A DNA stretch of 64,000 nt from Pseudomonas hydrolytica (GTDB taxonomy: Bacteria > Pseudomonadota > Gammaproteobacteria > Pseudomonadales > Pseudomonadaceae), in NCBI RefSeq assembly GCF_021495345.1, contig NZ_CP099397.1, forward strand, positions 2,418,001 through 2,482,000, in the 5' to 3' direction. The position numbers and the translations under genes were made by a program. The notes below the pieces were generated by a model. It did no database searches, had not been told where the DNA came from, and saw nothing but the letters and a program-made list of their open reading frames with translations. Positions 7,512 to 17,406 of the stretch are shown one piece after another (the stretch's first letter is position 1; the number at the start of each line of letters is the position of its first letter).

Positions 7512-10500
7512 AGGCCTTCTTCAATTTCTGTGTGCGCTGGCTGGTGCCTATTCTCGGTCTGACCGCGCTGAGCCTGGTGATCTGGTTCGTCGGCCCGCTG
7601 ATCGCCATCGGCGGCTTCGAGCCGCTGGCCTCGGCGACGGTGCGCTGGATTCTGATCGCGCTGCTGTTCCTGACCTGGATCGGCTTTCGCGTCCTGCGCC
7701 TGATCCAGGCGCGGCGCAACGCCGCCAAGGTCATGCAGGGGCTGGTGGCGGTGGCGCCGGATGCCGCCAGCGTGGCCACCGCCGAGGAGCTGGCGACCCT
7801 CAAGCAGCGCATGGACGAAGCCCTGCAACTGCTGAAGAAGGCCAAGCTCGGCGGCCAGGAGCGGCGCAACCTCTACGAGCTGCCCTGGTACGTGATCATC
7901 GGTCCGCCCGGTTCGGGCAAGACCACCGCGCTGGTCAACTCCGGGCTCAACTTCCCCCTGGCCGAGCATATGGGCGGCGGCGCCATCCGTGGCGTCGGCG
8001 GCACGCGCAACTGCGACTGGTGGTTCACCGACGAGGCCGTGCTGCTGGATACCGCCGGCCGCTACACCACCCAGGACAGCCACGCCGAGGTGGATAAGGC
8101 CGCCTGGCTGGGCTTTCTCGACCTGCTCAAGAACCAGCGCAAGCGCCGCCCCATCGACGGCGCGTTCATCGCCATCAGCCTGTCCGATCTGCTGCTGGGC
8201 AGCGAGAGCGAGCGCGCCGCCCATGCCCGTTCCATCCGTGCTCGGGTGCAGGAGCTCTACGCCCAGCTCGGCGTGCGTTTCCCGATCTACGTGATGCTGA
8301 CCAAGTTCGACCTGGTGCCCGGCTTCATGGAGTTCTTCGACGACCTCAGCAAGGAGGAGCGCGGCCAGGTCTGGGGTACCACCTTCCCCCTGGACGACGG
8401 CAAGAGCGGAGAAGGGCCGCTGGCTGGCTTCAAGCAGGAGTTCGCCGCGCTCGAGGAGCGCCTGACCCAACGCCTGGTGGAGCGTCTGCAGCAGGAGCGC
8501 GACCCCAACCGGCGTGACCTGATCTACGGCTTCCCGCAGCAATTCGCCGCGCTGCGCGACAACCTCGCCAGCTTTCTCGACGGCGTGTTCAAACCCAATC
8601 CCTACGAGGAGCGGGTGCTGCTGCGCGGCGTCTATTTCACCAGTGGCACTCAGGAAGGCAGCCCTATCGACCGCCTGATCGGTGCCATGGCGCAGAGCAT
8701 GAACCTCGATCGCCAGCACCTGGCGCGGCAGACCGGCACCGGGCGCAGCTACTTCATCGAGCGGCTGTTTCGCGAGGTGGCCTTCGGCGAGCGCGGCCTG
8801 GTCGGCGCCAACCCCAAGGTGGAACGCCGGCGCAAGTGGATCACCCGCGGCGCCCTGGCCGCTTCGGTGCTGCTGTTCGTCGCGGTCGCCAGCGTCTGGC
8901 TGGTCAGCTACAACGCCAACCAAGCCTATATCGCCGAGGTCGACGCGCGGGTGGCGCCGCTCAAGGGTCAGCTGGAGGCCCTGAGCCCGGCGCAGCGCGA
9001 GGTGCTGGCGGTGCTGCCGCTGCTCAACGCCATTCGCCACGTGGCGGACAACCCGCCGTCCTGGGCCGCCGGCTTCGGCCTGTACCAGGGCGACATGCTC
9101 GGCGCCGAAGCCGGCAGCGTCTATCGCAAGCTACTGATCGCAGTGATGGCGCCGCGGCTGCTGACCCGCATCGAGGAACAGCTGCGCAGCGGCGGCAATT
9201 CCGACTTCCTCTACGAGGGGCTCAAGGCCTATCTGATGCTGGCCAGCGCCGACCAGTACGATGCGGACTTCATCAAGGCCTGGATCAACCTGGACTGGGA
9301 CCAGAGCCTGCCGCGCGATCTGGCGCCGGATCAGCGCCTGGCCCTCGGCGAGCACCTCGATGCGCTGTTCGCGCGCAAGCCGCCACCGGCGCGGCTGGAC
9401 GAGAACCTGATCGAGGACCTGCGTCGTCAGCTGCAGCAGATGTCGGTGGCGCAGCGCGTGTACAACCGGGTCAAGCGACAGAAGCTGCCTGACGGTCTGC
9501 CGGACTTTCGCATCAGCGAAGCGGCCGGGCGCGACGCCGCCCTGGTGTTCACCCGCAAGAGCGGCAAGCCGCTGAACGATCCACTGAGCGGCTTCTACAC
9601 CTACCGCGGCTATCGCCAGGTATTCATGGTCGCCAGCCTCAGCCAGTCCGGCGCGCTGGCCGAGGAGCAGTGGGTGCTGGGCCGACCGCTGGCGGACAAC
9701 CAGGACGCCGCCAGCCTGGCCCTGGAGGTACGCAACCTGTACTTCCAGGACTTTCTCGGCCAGTGGGAAAGCCTGCTCGGCGATATCGATTTCGTCGCCA
9801 TCACCAGCGTGGCCCAGGCGGCCGACGTGATGCGCGTGCTCTCCGGGCCCAATTCGCCGCTCAAGCAGCTGCTCGAGGCGGTGGCGCGGGAAACCGACCT
9901 GCAGCAGGAAGACCGCCTGCTCGCCGACAAGCTCAAGGCCGCCGACGGCACGGTGGACAAGCTCAAGCAGCAACTCGGCTCGCTGGTCGGCCAGGGGGGG
10001 CAGAACCAGCCGCAGGCCGCGCCACAGGTGGACCCGATCACCGCCCGCTTCAACGAGCTGAACAGCCTGGTGCGCAAGCCCGAGGGTAGCAACAGTGCGC
10101 CCATCGACGACCTGCTGGCCCAGTTCAACGAACTCTACGTGCAGCTCAGCGCCATGAGCGGCGCCAGTGGCGACGCCTTGCTCGGCGAGGCGAAGAATCA
10201 GGCCGTGGCCTCGGCGCAGCGGGTCAAGCTGGCCGGCGAACGCCAGCCGCCGCTGGTGCAGAACCTGGTCAACTCGGTGGTTAGCGCCACCACCAACAGC
10301 ATGATGGGCGGCATCCGCAGCCAGCTCAACGCCGCCTGGGTGGCCGAGGTGGTCAACGTCTACCGCCAGTCGCTGGCCGGCCGCTATCCGCTGGACAGTG
10401 GCAGCACGCGTGACGCCACGCTGGAGGACTTCGGCAACTTCTTCGGCGTCGGCGGGGTGATGGACAACTACTTCCGCAAGTACCTGCAGCCCTACGTCGA

Positions 10501-11023
10501 CACCTCGGCAACCACCTGGCGCTGGCAGCCGGGGGCGGCCGAGCGCTTGGGGATAGGCAGCGGCGTGCTGCAGACCTTCCAGCGCGCGGCGGCGATCCGC
10601 GATGCCTTCTTCCGCTCCGGCGGCACCCAGCCCACGGTGCGCTTCGAGCTCAAACCGGTGGCGATGGACGCGGCGATCAGCCAGTTCATCCTCGATCTGG
10701 ACGGCCAGCAGATGACCTACGACCACGGTCCCAGCCGGCCGGTGGCGATGCAGTGGCCGAGCCCCAACAGCCTGGGGGTGGTGCGCCTGTCGATCACCCC
10801 GCCGACCAGCGCCGGGCGTTCCGGCCTGACCCTGGACGGCCCCTGGGCCTGGTTCCGTCTGCTCGAGCAATCCGACCTGACCCCCGGCGCCTCGCCGGAC
10901 CGCTTCACCCTGCGCCTGCGCGTGGACAACGCCAGCGTGGCCTGCGAACTGCGCGCCAGCAGCGCCTTCAATCCCTTCCGTGGCCGTGTGCTGAGCGGCT
11001 TCAGCTTGCCGGAGCGGTTATGA
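7508..11023 (+). CDS. tssM: TssM (IcmF-like), T6SS inner-membrane protein
   Basis: 1171 aa, full IcmF/TssM length. Two spans lie near residues 11-29 and 44-61. A cytoplasmic NTPase-like domain follows with a Walker A, GPPGSGKTT (about 132-140), and a DTAGRY motif. A third span sits near 447-465, and the rest is periplasmic. TssM forms the channel scaffold with TssJ and TssL. The intact Walker A suggests nucleotide binding. It overlaps tssL by 4 nt at the front and tagF by 4 nt (ATGA) at the end. Confidence 0.97.
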   Translation: MKAFFNFCVRWLVPILGLTALSLVIWFVGPLIAIGGFEPLASATVRWILIALLFLTWIGFRVLRLIQARRNAAKVMQGLVAVAPDAASVATAEELATLKQRMDEALQLLKKAKLGGQERRNLYELPWYVIIGPPGSGKTTALVNSGLNFPLAEHMGGGAIRGVGGTRNCDWWFTDEAVLLDTAGRYTTQDSHAEVDKAAWLGFLDLLKNQRKRRPIDGAFIAISLSDLLLGSESERAAHARSIRARVQELYAQLGVRFPIYVMLTKFDLVPGFMEFFDDLSKEERGQVWGTTFPLDDGKSGEGPLAGFKQEFAALEERLTQRLVERLQQERDPNRRDLIYGFPQQFAALRDNLASFLDGVFKPNPYEERVLLRGVYFTSGTQEGSPIDRLIGAMAQSMNLDRQHLARQTGTGRSYFIERLFREVAFGERGLVGANPKVERRRKWITRGALAASVLLFVAVASVWLVSYNANQAYIAEVDARVAPLKGQLEALSPAQREVLAVLPLLNAIRHVADNPPSWAAGFGLYQGDMLGAEAGSVYRKLLIAVMAPRLLTRIEEQLRSGGNSDFLYEGLKAYLMLASADQYDADFIKAWINLDWDQSLPRDLAPDQRLALGEHLDALFARKPPPARLDENLIEDLRRQLQQMSVAQRVYNRVKRQKLPDGLPDFRISEAAGRDAALVFTRKSGKPLNDPLSGFYTYRGYRQVFMVASLSQSGALAEEQWVLGRPLADNQDAASLALEVRNLYFQDFLGQWESLLGDIDFVAITSVAQAADVMRVLSGPNSPLKQLLEAVARETDLQQEDRLLADKLKAADGTVDKLKQQLGSLVGQGGQNQPQAAPQVDPITARFNELNSLVRKPEGSNSAPIDDLLAQFNELYVQLSAMSGASGDALLGEAKNQAVASAQRVKLAGERQPPLVQNLVNSVVSATTNSMMGGIRSQLNAAWVAEVVNVYRQSLAGRYPLDSGSTRDATLEDFGNFFGVGGVMDNYFRKYLQPYVDTSATTWRWQPGAAERLGIGSGVLQTFQRAAAIRDAFFRSGGTQPTVRFELKPVAMDAAISQFILDLDGQQMTYDHGPSRPVAMQWPSPNSLGVVRLSITPPTSAGRSGLTLDGPWAWFRLLEQSDLTPGASPDRFTLRLRVDNASVACELRASSAFNPFRGRVLSGFSLPERL

Positions 11024-11709
11024 CGGTGGGCTTCTACGGCAAGCTGGCGAGCCGCGGCGACTTCATCCATCGCGGCCTGCCCAGCGCCTTCATCGAATCC
11101 TGGGATGCCTGGCTGGCCACGGGCATCGCCACCAGCCAGCAGGAGCTTGGCCCGGCCTGGCTCGATGCCTATCTGGTCAGCCCGCTGTGGCGCTTCGCCC
11201 TGGCGCCGGGCCTGGTGAGCAGCGAAGCGGTCACCGGGGTGATGATGCCCAGCGTCGACCGGGTCGGCCGTTACTTCCCGCTGACCATCGCCTGCCTGCT
11301 GGACGCCGATGCCGACCTGGGCTCGCTGCTCGGCGGCCCGGACGCCTGGTACGAGCAGGCTGAGGCGTTGTTGCTGTCGACGCTGGAGGAAGGCAGCGAA
11401 TGCGAGGCCTTCGAGGCCGCGGTGGCCGCCCTTGGCGATCCGCCTTGCAGCCGGCGCAGGCCGCGCACGCCAGGCTTTCGGCAGATGCATTTCGGTGTCG
11501 CCAGCCCGGCCGAGCGCCTGGCCGTGCTGGCTCAGCTCACCTGTGAAGGCGCCAGTCTGTGGTGGGGGCGCGGCTCGGAGCATGTCGCCGCCGGCCTGCT
11601 GTGCTGCGCCGGGATGCCGGCAGCGCAGGCGTTCAGTGGCCTGTTGCTGGGAGCGGATGTATCGCCGGCTCCCAGCCTGGCCGCGCAGTTGCAGAGCGAG
11701 AGCCGATGA
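11020..11709 (+). CDS. tagF: TagF, post-translational repressor of the T6SS
   Basis: 229 aa, the size of a stand-alone TagF. It shows the family N-terminus VGFYGKLASRGDFI and the central RVGRYFPLTIAC. In P. aeruginosa TagF1 holds the H1-T6SS off independently of PpkA, by acting on Fha1. The start is the ATG overlapping the tssM stop (ATGA), with GGAG just upstream. It is not fused to PppA here, unlike in some alphaproteobacteria; pppA follows with an overlap. Confidence 0.93.
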   Translation: MTVGFYGKLASRGDFIHRGLPSAFIESWDAWLATGIATSQQELGPAWLDAYLVSPLWRFALAPGLVSSEAVTGVMMPSVDRVGRYFPLTIACLLDADADLGSLLGGPDAWYEQAEALLLSTLEEGSECEAFEAAVAALGDPPCSRRRPRTPGFRQMHFGVASPAERLAVLAQLTCEGASLWWGRGSEHVAAGLLCCAGMPAAQAFSGLLLGADVSPAPSLAAQLQSESR

Positions 11710-12437
11710 TGAACGCAGCCGCAGTGGAGCAGTACCAGTCCGCCAGCCACAGCCATGTCGGCATGGTCCGCCAGGTCAACGAGGACGCCTGCCTGGACGC
11801 CCAGGAGATCGGCCTGTGGGCGGTGGCCGACGGCATGGGCGGGCATGCCGCAGGGGATTTCGTCAGCAGCCTGATCGTCGACAGCCTGCGCCGGGTGATG
11901 CCCACGCAGCAGCTCGATGACTACGTGCAGGCATTGCGCGACTGCGTCGACGAGGTCAATCGTACGGTGCGCGAAGAGGCGCAGCGCCGTGGCGTGAGCA
12001 TGATGGGCAGCACCCTGGTGCTGCTGGTGGCGCGCGGCGAGCAGGCCGTCTGTCTGTGGGCCGGCGACAGCCGCCTGTACCGCCTGCGCGACGGCGTGCT
12101 GCAGGCCATCAGTCACGATCACAGCTACGTGCAGGAGCTGATCGACAGCAGCGTGCTCAGTGAAGCCGAGGCGCGCGAGCACCCCATGGGCAATATCGTC
12201 ACCCGCGCGGTCGGCGCCCAGGAGCGCCTGGAGCTGGCCGAGGTGCAGCTGCAGGTGCTGCCCGGCGACTGCTTCCTGCTGTGCAGCGACGGCCTCACCC
12301 GTACCGTCGAGGAGCACGAACTGCAGGACGTGCTCGGCCACGTCGCGCCCTACGAGATGGTGCGCAGCCTGGTGCATCTGGGCCTGACCCGCGGGGCGCC
12401 GGACAACATCACCGCCATAGTCGTCAAAGCCTATTGA
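11706..12437 (+). CDS. pppA: PppA, PP2C-type Ser/Thr phosphatase
   Basis: 243 aa with the PP2C metal-binding and catalytic motifs in order: VRQVNEDACL, ADGMGGHAAGD, GSTLVLLV, AGDSRLYRL, LLCSDGLT and DNITAIVV. It removes the phosphate that PpkA puts on Fha (and possibly TssL), resetting the secretion apparatus. The start ATG at 11706 overlaps the tagF stop; a second ATG follows directly at 11709. ppkA starts 15 nt downstream, so kinase and phosphatase should be made together. Confidence 0.95.
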   Translation: MMNAAAVEQYQSASHSHVGMVRQVNEDACLDAQEIGLWAVADGMGGHAAGDFVSSLIVDSLRRVMPTQQLDDYVQALRDCVDEVNRTVREEAQRRGVSMMGSTLVLLVARGEQAVCLWAGDSRLYRLRDGVLQAISHDHSYVQELIDSSVLSEAEAREHPMGNIVTRAVGAQERLELAEVQLQVLPGDCFLLCSDGLTRTVEEHELQDVLGHVAPYEMVRSLVHLGLTRGAPDNITAIVVKAY

Positions 12438-12452
12438 AGGACGCAGTAACCC

Positions 12453-15400
12453 ATGGATATCGAAATACCGGGGTACGAGATCGAGCGCGAGCTGGGCGAC
12501 GGCGCCATGGCCGTGGTCTACCTGGCCACCCAGCGCTCGCTGGAGCGCAAGGTGGCGCTCAAGGTGATGGCCGCGGCGCTGGCTGCCGATCCCAGCTTCT
12601 GCGAGCGCTTCCTGCGCGAGGGCAAGACCCTGGCGCGGCTGTCCCATCCCAATACCGTGACCATCCACGACATCGGCAATGTCGGCAGCCATTACTACAT
12701 GGCCATGGAGTACCTGCCCAACGGCACGCTGAAGGAGCGCATCGCCGCCGGGCTGAGCGCGGAGCAGGGTATCCAGTACCTGCGCCAGATCGCCTCGGCG
12801 CTCGGCTATGCCCATGCCCAGGGCCTGGTGCACCGCGACGTCAAACCGGCCAACATCCTGTTCCGCGCCGACGGCACCGCGGTGCTGTCGGACTTCGGCA
12901 TCGCCAAGTCGCTGGAAGACCGTACCCAGTTCACCCAGGCCGGCTTCGCCGTCGGCACCCCCAGTTACATGAGCCCGGAGCAGGCGCGCGGCCAACAGGT
13001 CGACGGGCGTACCGACCTCTATGCCCTGGGCGTGGTGCTCTACGAGATTCTCACCGGTCAGCTGCCCTACGTCGGCGCCGATTCGCTGTCCACCGCGCTG
13101 GCCCACCTCACCCAGCCACTGCCCGAGCTGCCGATTGCCCAGGGGCGCTACCAGCCCATCCTCAGCCGCCTGCTGGCCAAGGATCCGGCCGATCGTTTCC
13201 CCGATGCCGCGGCGCTGATCAAGGCGCTGGACGAACTGGCCGCCAGCCCGCCCCCCGCAGCAACCGGCGGCGACAGCGAAGCCACCCAGTTCCGCCCGCT
13301 GGGCCTGCCGGACGCGCCGGCGCAGCGCTCCATGCCGACCGACCTCGGCGGCCTGCAGGCGGTTTCGGTAAGCATGCCATCGGCGCAGAGCGAGGCACCG
13401 CGTTCAACCGAGGAGCATCCCACCCGCGTCCCGCCCGCCAAACCTGCGGTGCAAGCCGCACCTTCGCGCAGCCCGATGCTGGCGATAGCGGCATTGGCGC
13501 TGGTCGGCCTGCTGGTGCTGGCCGGCGGTGGCTACTGGTTGTTCAGCGGTTCGCCCAAACCGCCGTCACCCGAGCAGGCGCAGAGCGACCCACCGGCGGA
13601 CGATGCGAAGCCGCCGGTGGTAAGCGAAGGCACGCCCGGCGCCCTGGCCACCGACGGCGGCGAGCGCCCGCTGCTGATGCCGGGCAAGAAGACACTGTTC
13701 CAGCGCGTGCTGAGCAAGCCCGATGCACGTCTGGCCAGCGAACCCGGTCAGGCCGCACAGGGGCGCGAGCTGCCGGCCTTTTCGGTGCTGTATGTCTACC
13801 GCCGTGAAGAGCAGGCCGGGCGCACCTGGCTGCAGGTGGGCGCCTCCAGCGATGGCACGCGCGACGGCTGGCTGGCGGCGGATCAGGCCAGCGACTGGAA
13901 ACAGAGCCTGGTGCTCAAGTTCACCGAGCGCTCCGGGCGCTCGCCGGTGATGTTCCTCGACAGCCGCAGCACCCTGGAGCAGTACCTGGCCGACCCGGCC
14001 ACGGCCCGCACGGCGCTGCACCAGGCCCGCTACGAGACGGCGCCGCCGGAGGTGATTGCGCTGGAGCCGGCCGCCAACGCCATCCCGCAGGAGCAGTTCT
14101 ACCTGCTGCCGATCTTCGATTCGGCCGAAAGCTACGACGCCGGCGGCGCGCCGGTGCAACTGCTCAACGTGGCCTCCATCGACCCGGGCGACGCCGAAAA
14201 GGTGATCGGCGACGGCAGCCAGCGCTACCAGCACGACAAGTTCCGCACCGGCATCGTGCTGGTGGTCGATACCTCGGTGTCCATGCAGCCCTACATCGAC
14301 CGCGTGGTGCGAGTGGTGGACGAGCTGCACAAGCAGATCGCCAGCCGCGGTGATCTGGACAACGTCAGCTTCGGTCTGGTGGGCTTTCGCAGCAACGTCG
14401 ACAAGACGCCGGGGCTGGAGTACGTCACCCGCACCCTGGTGACCCTGGAAGAGGGCAGCGACCCGCAGCGTTTCGTCGACCTGGCGCGCCAGGTCAAGGC
14501 CACCAGCGTCTCCAGCCACGCTTTCAACGAGGATGCCTTCGCCGGCGTGATGGAGGCCGTGGAAGGCATGGACTGGACGCCCTACAGCGGCCGGCTGATC
14601 CTGCTGGTCACCGATGCCGGGGCGCTGCGCAAGAACGACCCGCTGAGCCGCACGCAGATGAACGAGGCCGAGGTGCGCGAGGCGGCGCTGCGCAAGCAGA
14701 TCAAGATCTACGCGCTGCACCTGCGTACGCCCATCGGCCGCGACAACCACGGTTTCGCCGAACAGCAGTACCGCAGCCTGACCGCCGACGCCAACCCGCT
14801 GATCGGCGACCTGTACATCCCGGTGGCCGACGGCGAGGTGGAAAAGTTCGGGCAGACGGTCAAGGAGATCGGGATGATCTTCGCCGAACTGGTCAATCAG
14901 GTGGCCAACAACCAGGTCCAGGCGCCGTCCGAACATCAGTCCACGCGCAGCATCGCGGCCAAGAGCAATGCCATCGGCTATGCCATGCAGATGGACTTTC
15001 TCGGCCGCCGCTCGGCCACCCAGGCACCGCAGCTGGTCACTGCCTGGACCGCCGACCACGACCTGACCAACCCCTCGCTGCCGGCCTTCCAGGTCTGCGT
15101 GCTACTGACCAAGTTGCAGCTCAACGACCTGCAGCAGTCGCTCAAGCTGATCGTCGACGCGGCGCGGCGTACCCAGTCCTCGCCCAAGGACTTCTTCCAG
15201 GAAATCGCCAGCGCCAGCGCCTACATGAGCCGCGACCCCAGCGGCCTGAGTCAGGGCCGCAACCTGGCCGAGTCCGGCATCCTCGGCGAGTACCTGGAAG
15301 GGCTGCCGTACCGCAGCAAGTCGCTGAACATGACCCAGGAGCTGTGGCTGTCGCTCAGCGTCGCCGAACAGCAGGACTACATCGACGAGCTGGAATCGAA

Positions 15401-15509
15401 GATCCGCCTGTATGAAACCTTCCACAACGACATCGGCCACTGGGTGCGCTTTGGCGATGCACAACCGGGCGACGCGCTGTACCGCGTGCCGCTGGCGACG
15501 CTGCCCTGA
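12453..15509 (+). CDS. ppkA: PpkA, transmembrane Ser/Thr kinase with periplasmic VWA domain
   Basis: 1018 aa. Residues about 7-265 form a Hanks-type kinase with a glycine loop ([12 protein letters not shown]), Lys37, HRDVKPAN (Asp129) and DFG (Asp147), all intact. A Pro/Ala-rich linker leads to one membrane span (about 346-367). The periplasmic part holds an SH3-like segment (about 410-500) and a von Willebrand A domain from about 597 with the metal site DTSVS. In P. aeruginosa, dimerisation of PpkA on TagQRST signalling leads to Fha1 phosphorylation. It is followed by tagT with a 1-nt overlap. Confidence 0.96.
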   Translation: MDIEIPGYEIERELGDGAMAVVYLATQRSLERKVALKVMAAALAADPSFCERFLREGKTLARLSHPNTVTIHDIGNVGSHYYMAMEYLPNGTLKERIAAGLSAEQGIQYLRQIASALGYAHAQGLVHRDVKPANILFRADGTAVLSDFGIAKSLEDRTQFTQAGFAVGTPSYMSPEQARGQQVDGRTDLYALGVVLYEILTGQLPYVGADSLSTALAHLTQPLPELPIAQGRYQPILSRLLAKDPADRFPDAAALIKALDELAASPPPAATGGDSEATQFRPLGLPDAPAQRSMPTDLGGLQAVSVSMPSAQSEAPRSTEEHPTRVPPAKPAVQAAPSRSPMLAIAALALVGLLVLAGGGYWLFSGSPKPPSPEQAQSDPPADDAKPPVVSEGTPGALATDGGERPLLMPGKKTLFQRVLSKPDARLASEPGQAAQGRELPAFSVLYVYRREEQAGRTWLQVGASSDGTRDGWLAADQASDWKQSLVLKFTERSGRSPVMFLDSRSTLEQYLADPATARTALHQARYETAPPEVIALEPAANAIPQEQFYLLPIFDSAESYDAGGAPVQLLNVASIDPGDAEKVIGDGSQRYQHDKFRTGIVLVVDTSVSMQPYIDRVVRVVDELHKQIASRGDLDNVSFGLVGFRSNVDKTPGLEYVTRTLVTLEEGSDPQRFVDLARQVKATSVSSHAFNEDAFAGVMEAVEGMDWTPYSGRLILLVTDAGALRKNDPLSRTQMNEAEVREAALRKQIKIYALHLRTPIGRDNHGFAEQQYRSLTADANPLIGDLYIPVADGEVEKFGQTVKEIGMIFAELVNQVANNQVQAPSEHQSTRSIAAKSNAIGYAMQMDFLGRRSATQAPQLVTAWTADHDLTNPSLPAFQVCVLLTKLQLNDLQQSLKLIVDAARRTQSSPKDFFQEIASASAYMSRDPSGLSQGRNLAESGILGEYLEGLPYRSKSLNMTQELWLSLSVAEQQDYIDELESKIRLYETFHNDIGHWVRFGDAQPGDALYRVPLATLP

Positions 15510-16213
15510 TGCTGCGCCTGCGCGATATCGGCAAGAGCCGACCGGGTTACCGCCTGCAGGTGCCGCGCCTGGACCTGCGCCCGGGGCAGCGCCTGGCACT
15601 GGTCGGGCCCAGCGGCAGCGGCAAGAGCACCTTGCTCGACCTGCTGGCCCTGGTACTCAGCCCCGACCCCGGCGGCGCCCTGGAATTCACCCGCGACGGG
15701 CAGACCCGCGATATCGCCGCGCTGTGGCGGCACGATCGTCAGGATCAGCTGGCCGAGTTGCGCAGCCGGCTGATGGGCTACGTGCTGCAGACCGGCGGGC
15801 TGCTGGGTTTTCTCGACGTGCGCGACAATATCGGCCTGTCGCGCGCCTTGCTCGGCATGCCCGACGACGTCACCGTGCAGCGCCTGGCCGAGCGCCTGGA
15901 AATCGCCGACCAGCTGGACAAGCTGCCGGCCGCGCTGTCGGTGGGCCAGCGGCAGCGCGTCAGCATCGCCCGCGCCCTGGCCCACGGCCCGGCCCTGGTG
16001 CTGGCCGACGAACCCACCGCATCGCTCGACCCGCTCAATGCCGAGCGGGTCATGCAGCTACTGGTGGAGCGCGCGCAGGAGCAGGGCGCCTGCATCCTCA
16101 TCGCCACCCATGACGAAGCGCTGGCCCGGCGCGTCGGGCTGCAGCCGTTGCGCCTGGCGGTGGAGCGCGGCGAGCAGGGCGGCGTGCTGGCGACCCTGCA
16201 GGAGGCCGGCTGA
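15509..16213 (+). CDS. tagT: TagT, ABC-transporter ATPase of the TagQRST sensor
   Basis: 234 aa ABC ATPase of the LolD/MacB kind. Walker A is GPSGSGKST (residues 33-41), the signature is LSVGQRQRV (about 142-150) and Walker B is LVLADEPTAS (about 163-172). With the permease TagS it forms a LolCDE-like inner-membrane complex that acts upstream of PpkA in the H1-T6SS threonine phosphorylation pathway. It overlaps ppkA and tagS by 1 nt each. Position next to tagS, tagR and tagQ makes the assignment firm. Confidence 0.94.
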   Translation: MLRLRDIGKSRPGYRLQVPRLDLRPGQRLALVGPSGSGKSTLLDLLALVLSPDPGGALEFTRDGQTRDIAALWRHDRQDQLAELRSRLMGYVLQTGGLLGFLDVRDNIGLSRALLGMPDDVTVQRLAERLEIADQLDKLPAALSVGQRQRVSIARALAHGPALVLADEPTASLDPLNAERVMQLLVERAQEQGACILIATHDEALARRVGLQPLRLAVERGEQGGVLATLQEAG

Positions 16214-17406
16214 TGCGCCTGCGCCTGATGGGCCAACTGGCCTGGCACGACTACCGCCGCGAAGGGCGACTGTCGGCCTGCGCGATATTGGCGCTGGTGG
16301 CGGTGCTGGCCCCCCTGCTGGTGCTGTTCGGTCTCAAGTTCGGCCTGATCAGCACCCTGACCGAACGCCTGGAGCGCGACCCCGGCATCCGCGAGGTGAT
16401 CCCGCTGGGCGGCGGGCGCTTCGGCAACGAGGCCATCGCCGAGTTGCGCGCCCGCCAGGACGTGGCCTTCGTCATCCCGCGCACGCGGCAGATCGCCGCC
16501 ACGGCCGAGCTGTCCAGCGACAGCGGGCGGGTGACGGTGGAAATGATCCCCACCGCACCGGGCGATCCCCTGTTGCCGCAGCTGGATCAGCCCCTGGCGC
16601 TGGATGCCGTGGTGCTCAGCCAGCGCGCGGCGGAAAAGCTCGGCGTGATCGCCGGGGACCAGCTGCAGGCCGCCTTCGGCCGTCAGGTAAGCGGGCGCAG
16701 CGAGTTTCAGCGCACCGGCCTGCGCGTACAGGCGGTGCTGCCGCTCAGCGCCTTCGCCCGCGACGCGCTGTTCGCCGACCTGCGCCTGCTGGAGGCTGCC
16801 GAAGACTACCGCGACGGTCTGGCCGTCAGCGCATTCGGCTGGCCCGGGCAAGAGTCCACTGCGGTCGGGCGGATCTACCCGAGCTTTCGCCTGTACGCCG
16901 CCGACCTCGACAGCGTCGAAGTGCTGCGCCGCCACTTCGCCGGGCGCAACCTCGAAGTCGCAACCCAGGCCGAAACCATCGCCCAGGTGCGCTCGCTCAG
17001 CCGCAACCTGACCCTGGTGTTCTGGATCATCGCCTGCCTGGCGCTGGGCGGCGCCTTCGCGGCCATGACCGCCAGCGCACTGGCCGCGGTCGAGCGCAAG
17101 CGCCGCGCGCTGTCGGTGTTGCGCCTGCTGGGCTTCTCGTCCTCTGCGCTGGTCGCCTTCGTGGTGTTGCAGGCGCTCTATACCGGACTGTTCAGCACGC
17201 TGCTGGCCTGGGCGCTGTATGCCGGCGCGGAGTTCGGCCTGAACCAGCTGTTCCAGCACAGCCCCGGCGAGTACGCCTGCCGCCTGCTGGCCGGACATTA
17301 CCTACTGGCCCTGCTGGTCACCCTGTTGTGCAGCAGCCTGGCGGCCGCCTCGGGCGGCTGGCGGGCTGCACGAATCGAAGCTTCGGAAGGATTGCGCGAT
17401 GTCTAG
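16213..17406 (+). CDS. tagS: TagS, FtsX/LolC-like permease of the TagQRST sensor
   Basis: 397 aa with one N-terminal span (about 20-45), a periplasmic domain of about 200 residues and three C-terminal spans (near 270-290, 310-335 and 355-380). This is the four-span layout of MacB/LolC permeases. The cytoplasmic coupling stretch VERKRRALSVLRLLGF precedes the third span. It pairs with TagT. The last 8 nt overlap the start of tagR. Confidence 0.92.
   Translation: MRLRLMGQLAWHDYRREGRLSACAILALVAVLAPLLVLFGLKFGLISTLTERLERDPGIREVIPLGGGRFGNEAIAELRARQDVAFVIPRTRQIAATAELSSDSGRVTVEMIPTAPGDPLLPQLDQPLALDAVVLSQRAAEKLGVIAGDQLQAAFGRQVSGRSEFQRTGLRVQAVLPLSAFARDALFADLRLLEAAEDYRDGLAVSAFGWPGQESTAVGRIYPSFRLYAADLDSVEVLRRHFAGRNLEVATQAETIAQVRSLSRNLTLVFWIIACLALGGAFAAMTASALAAVERKRRALSVLRLLGFSSSALVAFVVLQALYTGLFSTLLAWALYAGAEFGLNQLFQHSPGEYACRLLAGHYLLALLVTLLCSSLAAASGGWRAARIEASEGLRDV

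Noticed and set aside
13566..15059. A 497-residue minus-strand frame opposite ppkA
   Set aside because: Antisense shadow of a conserved kinase/VWA gene, with shadow-type composition and no start signal.
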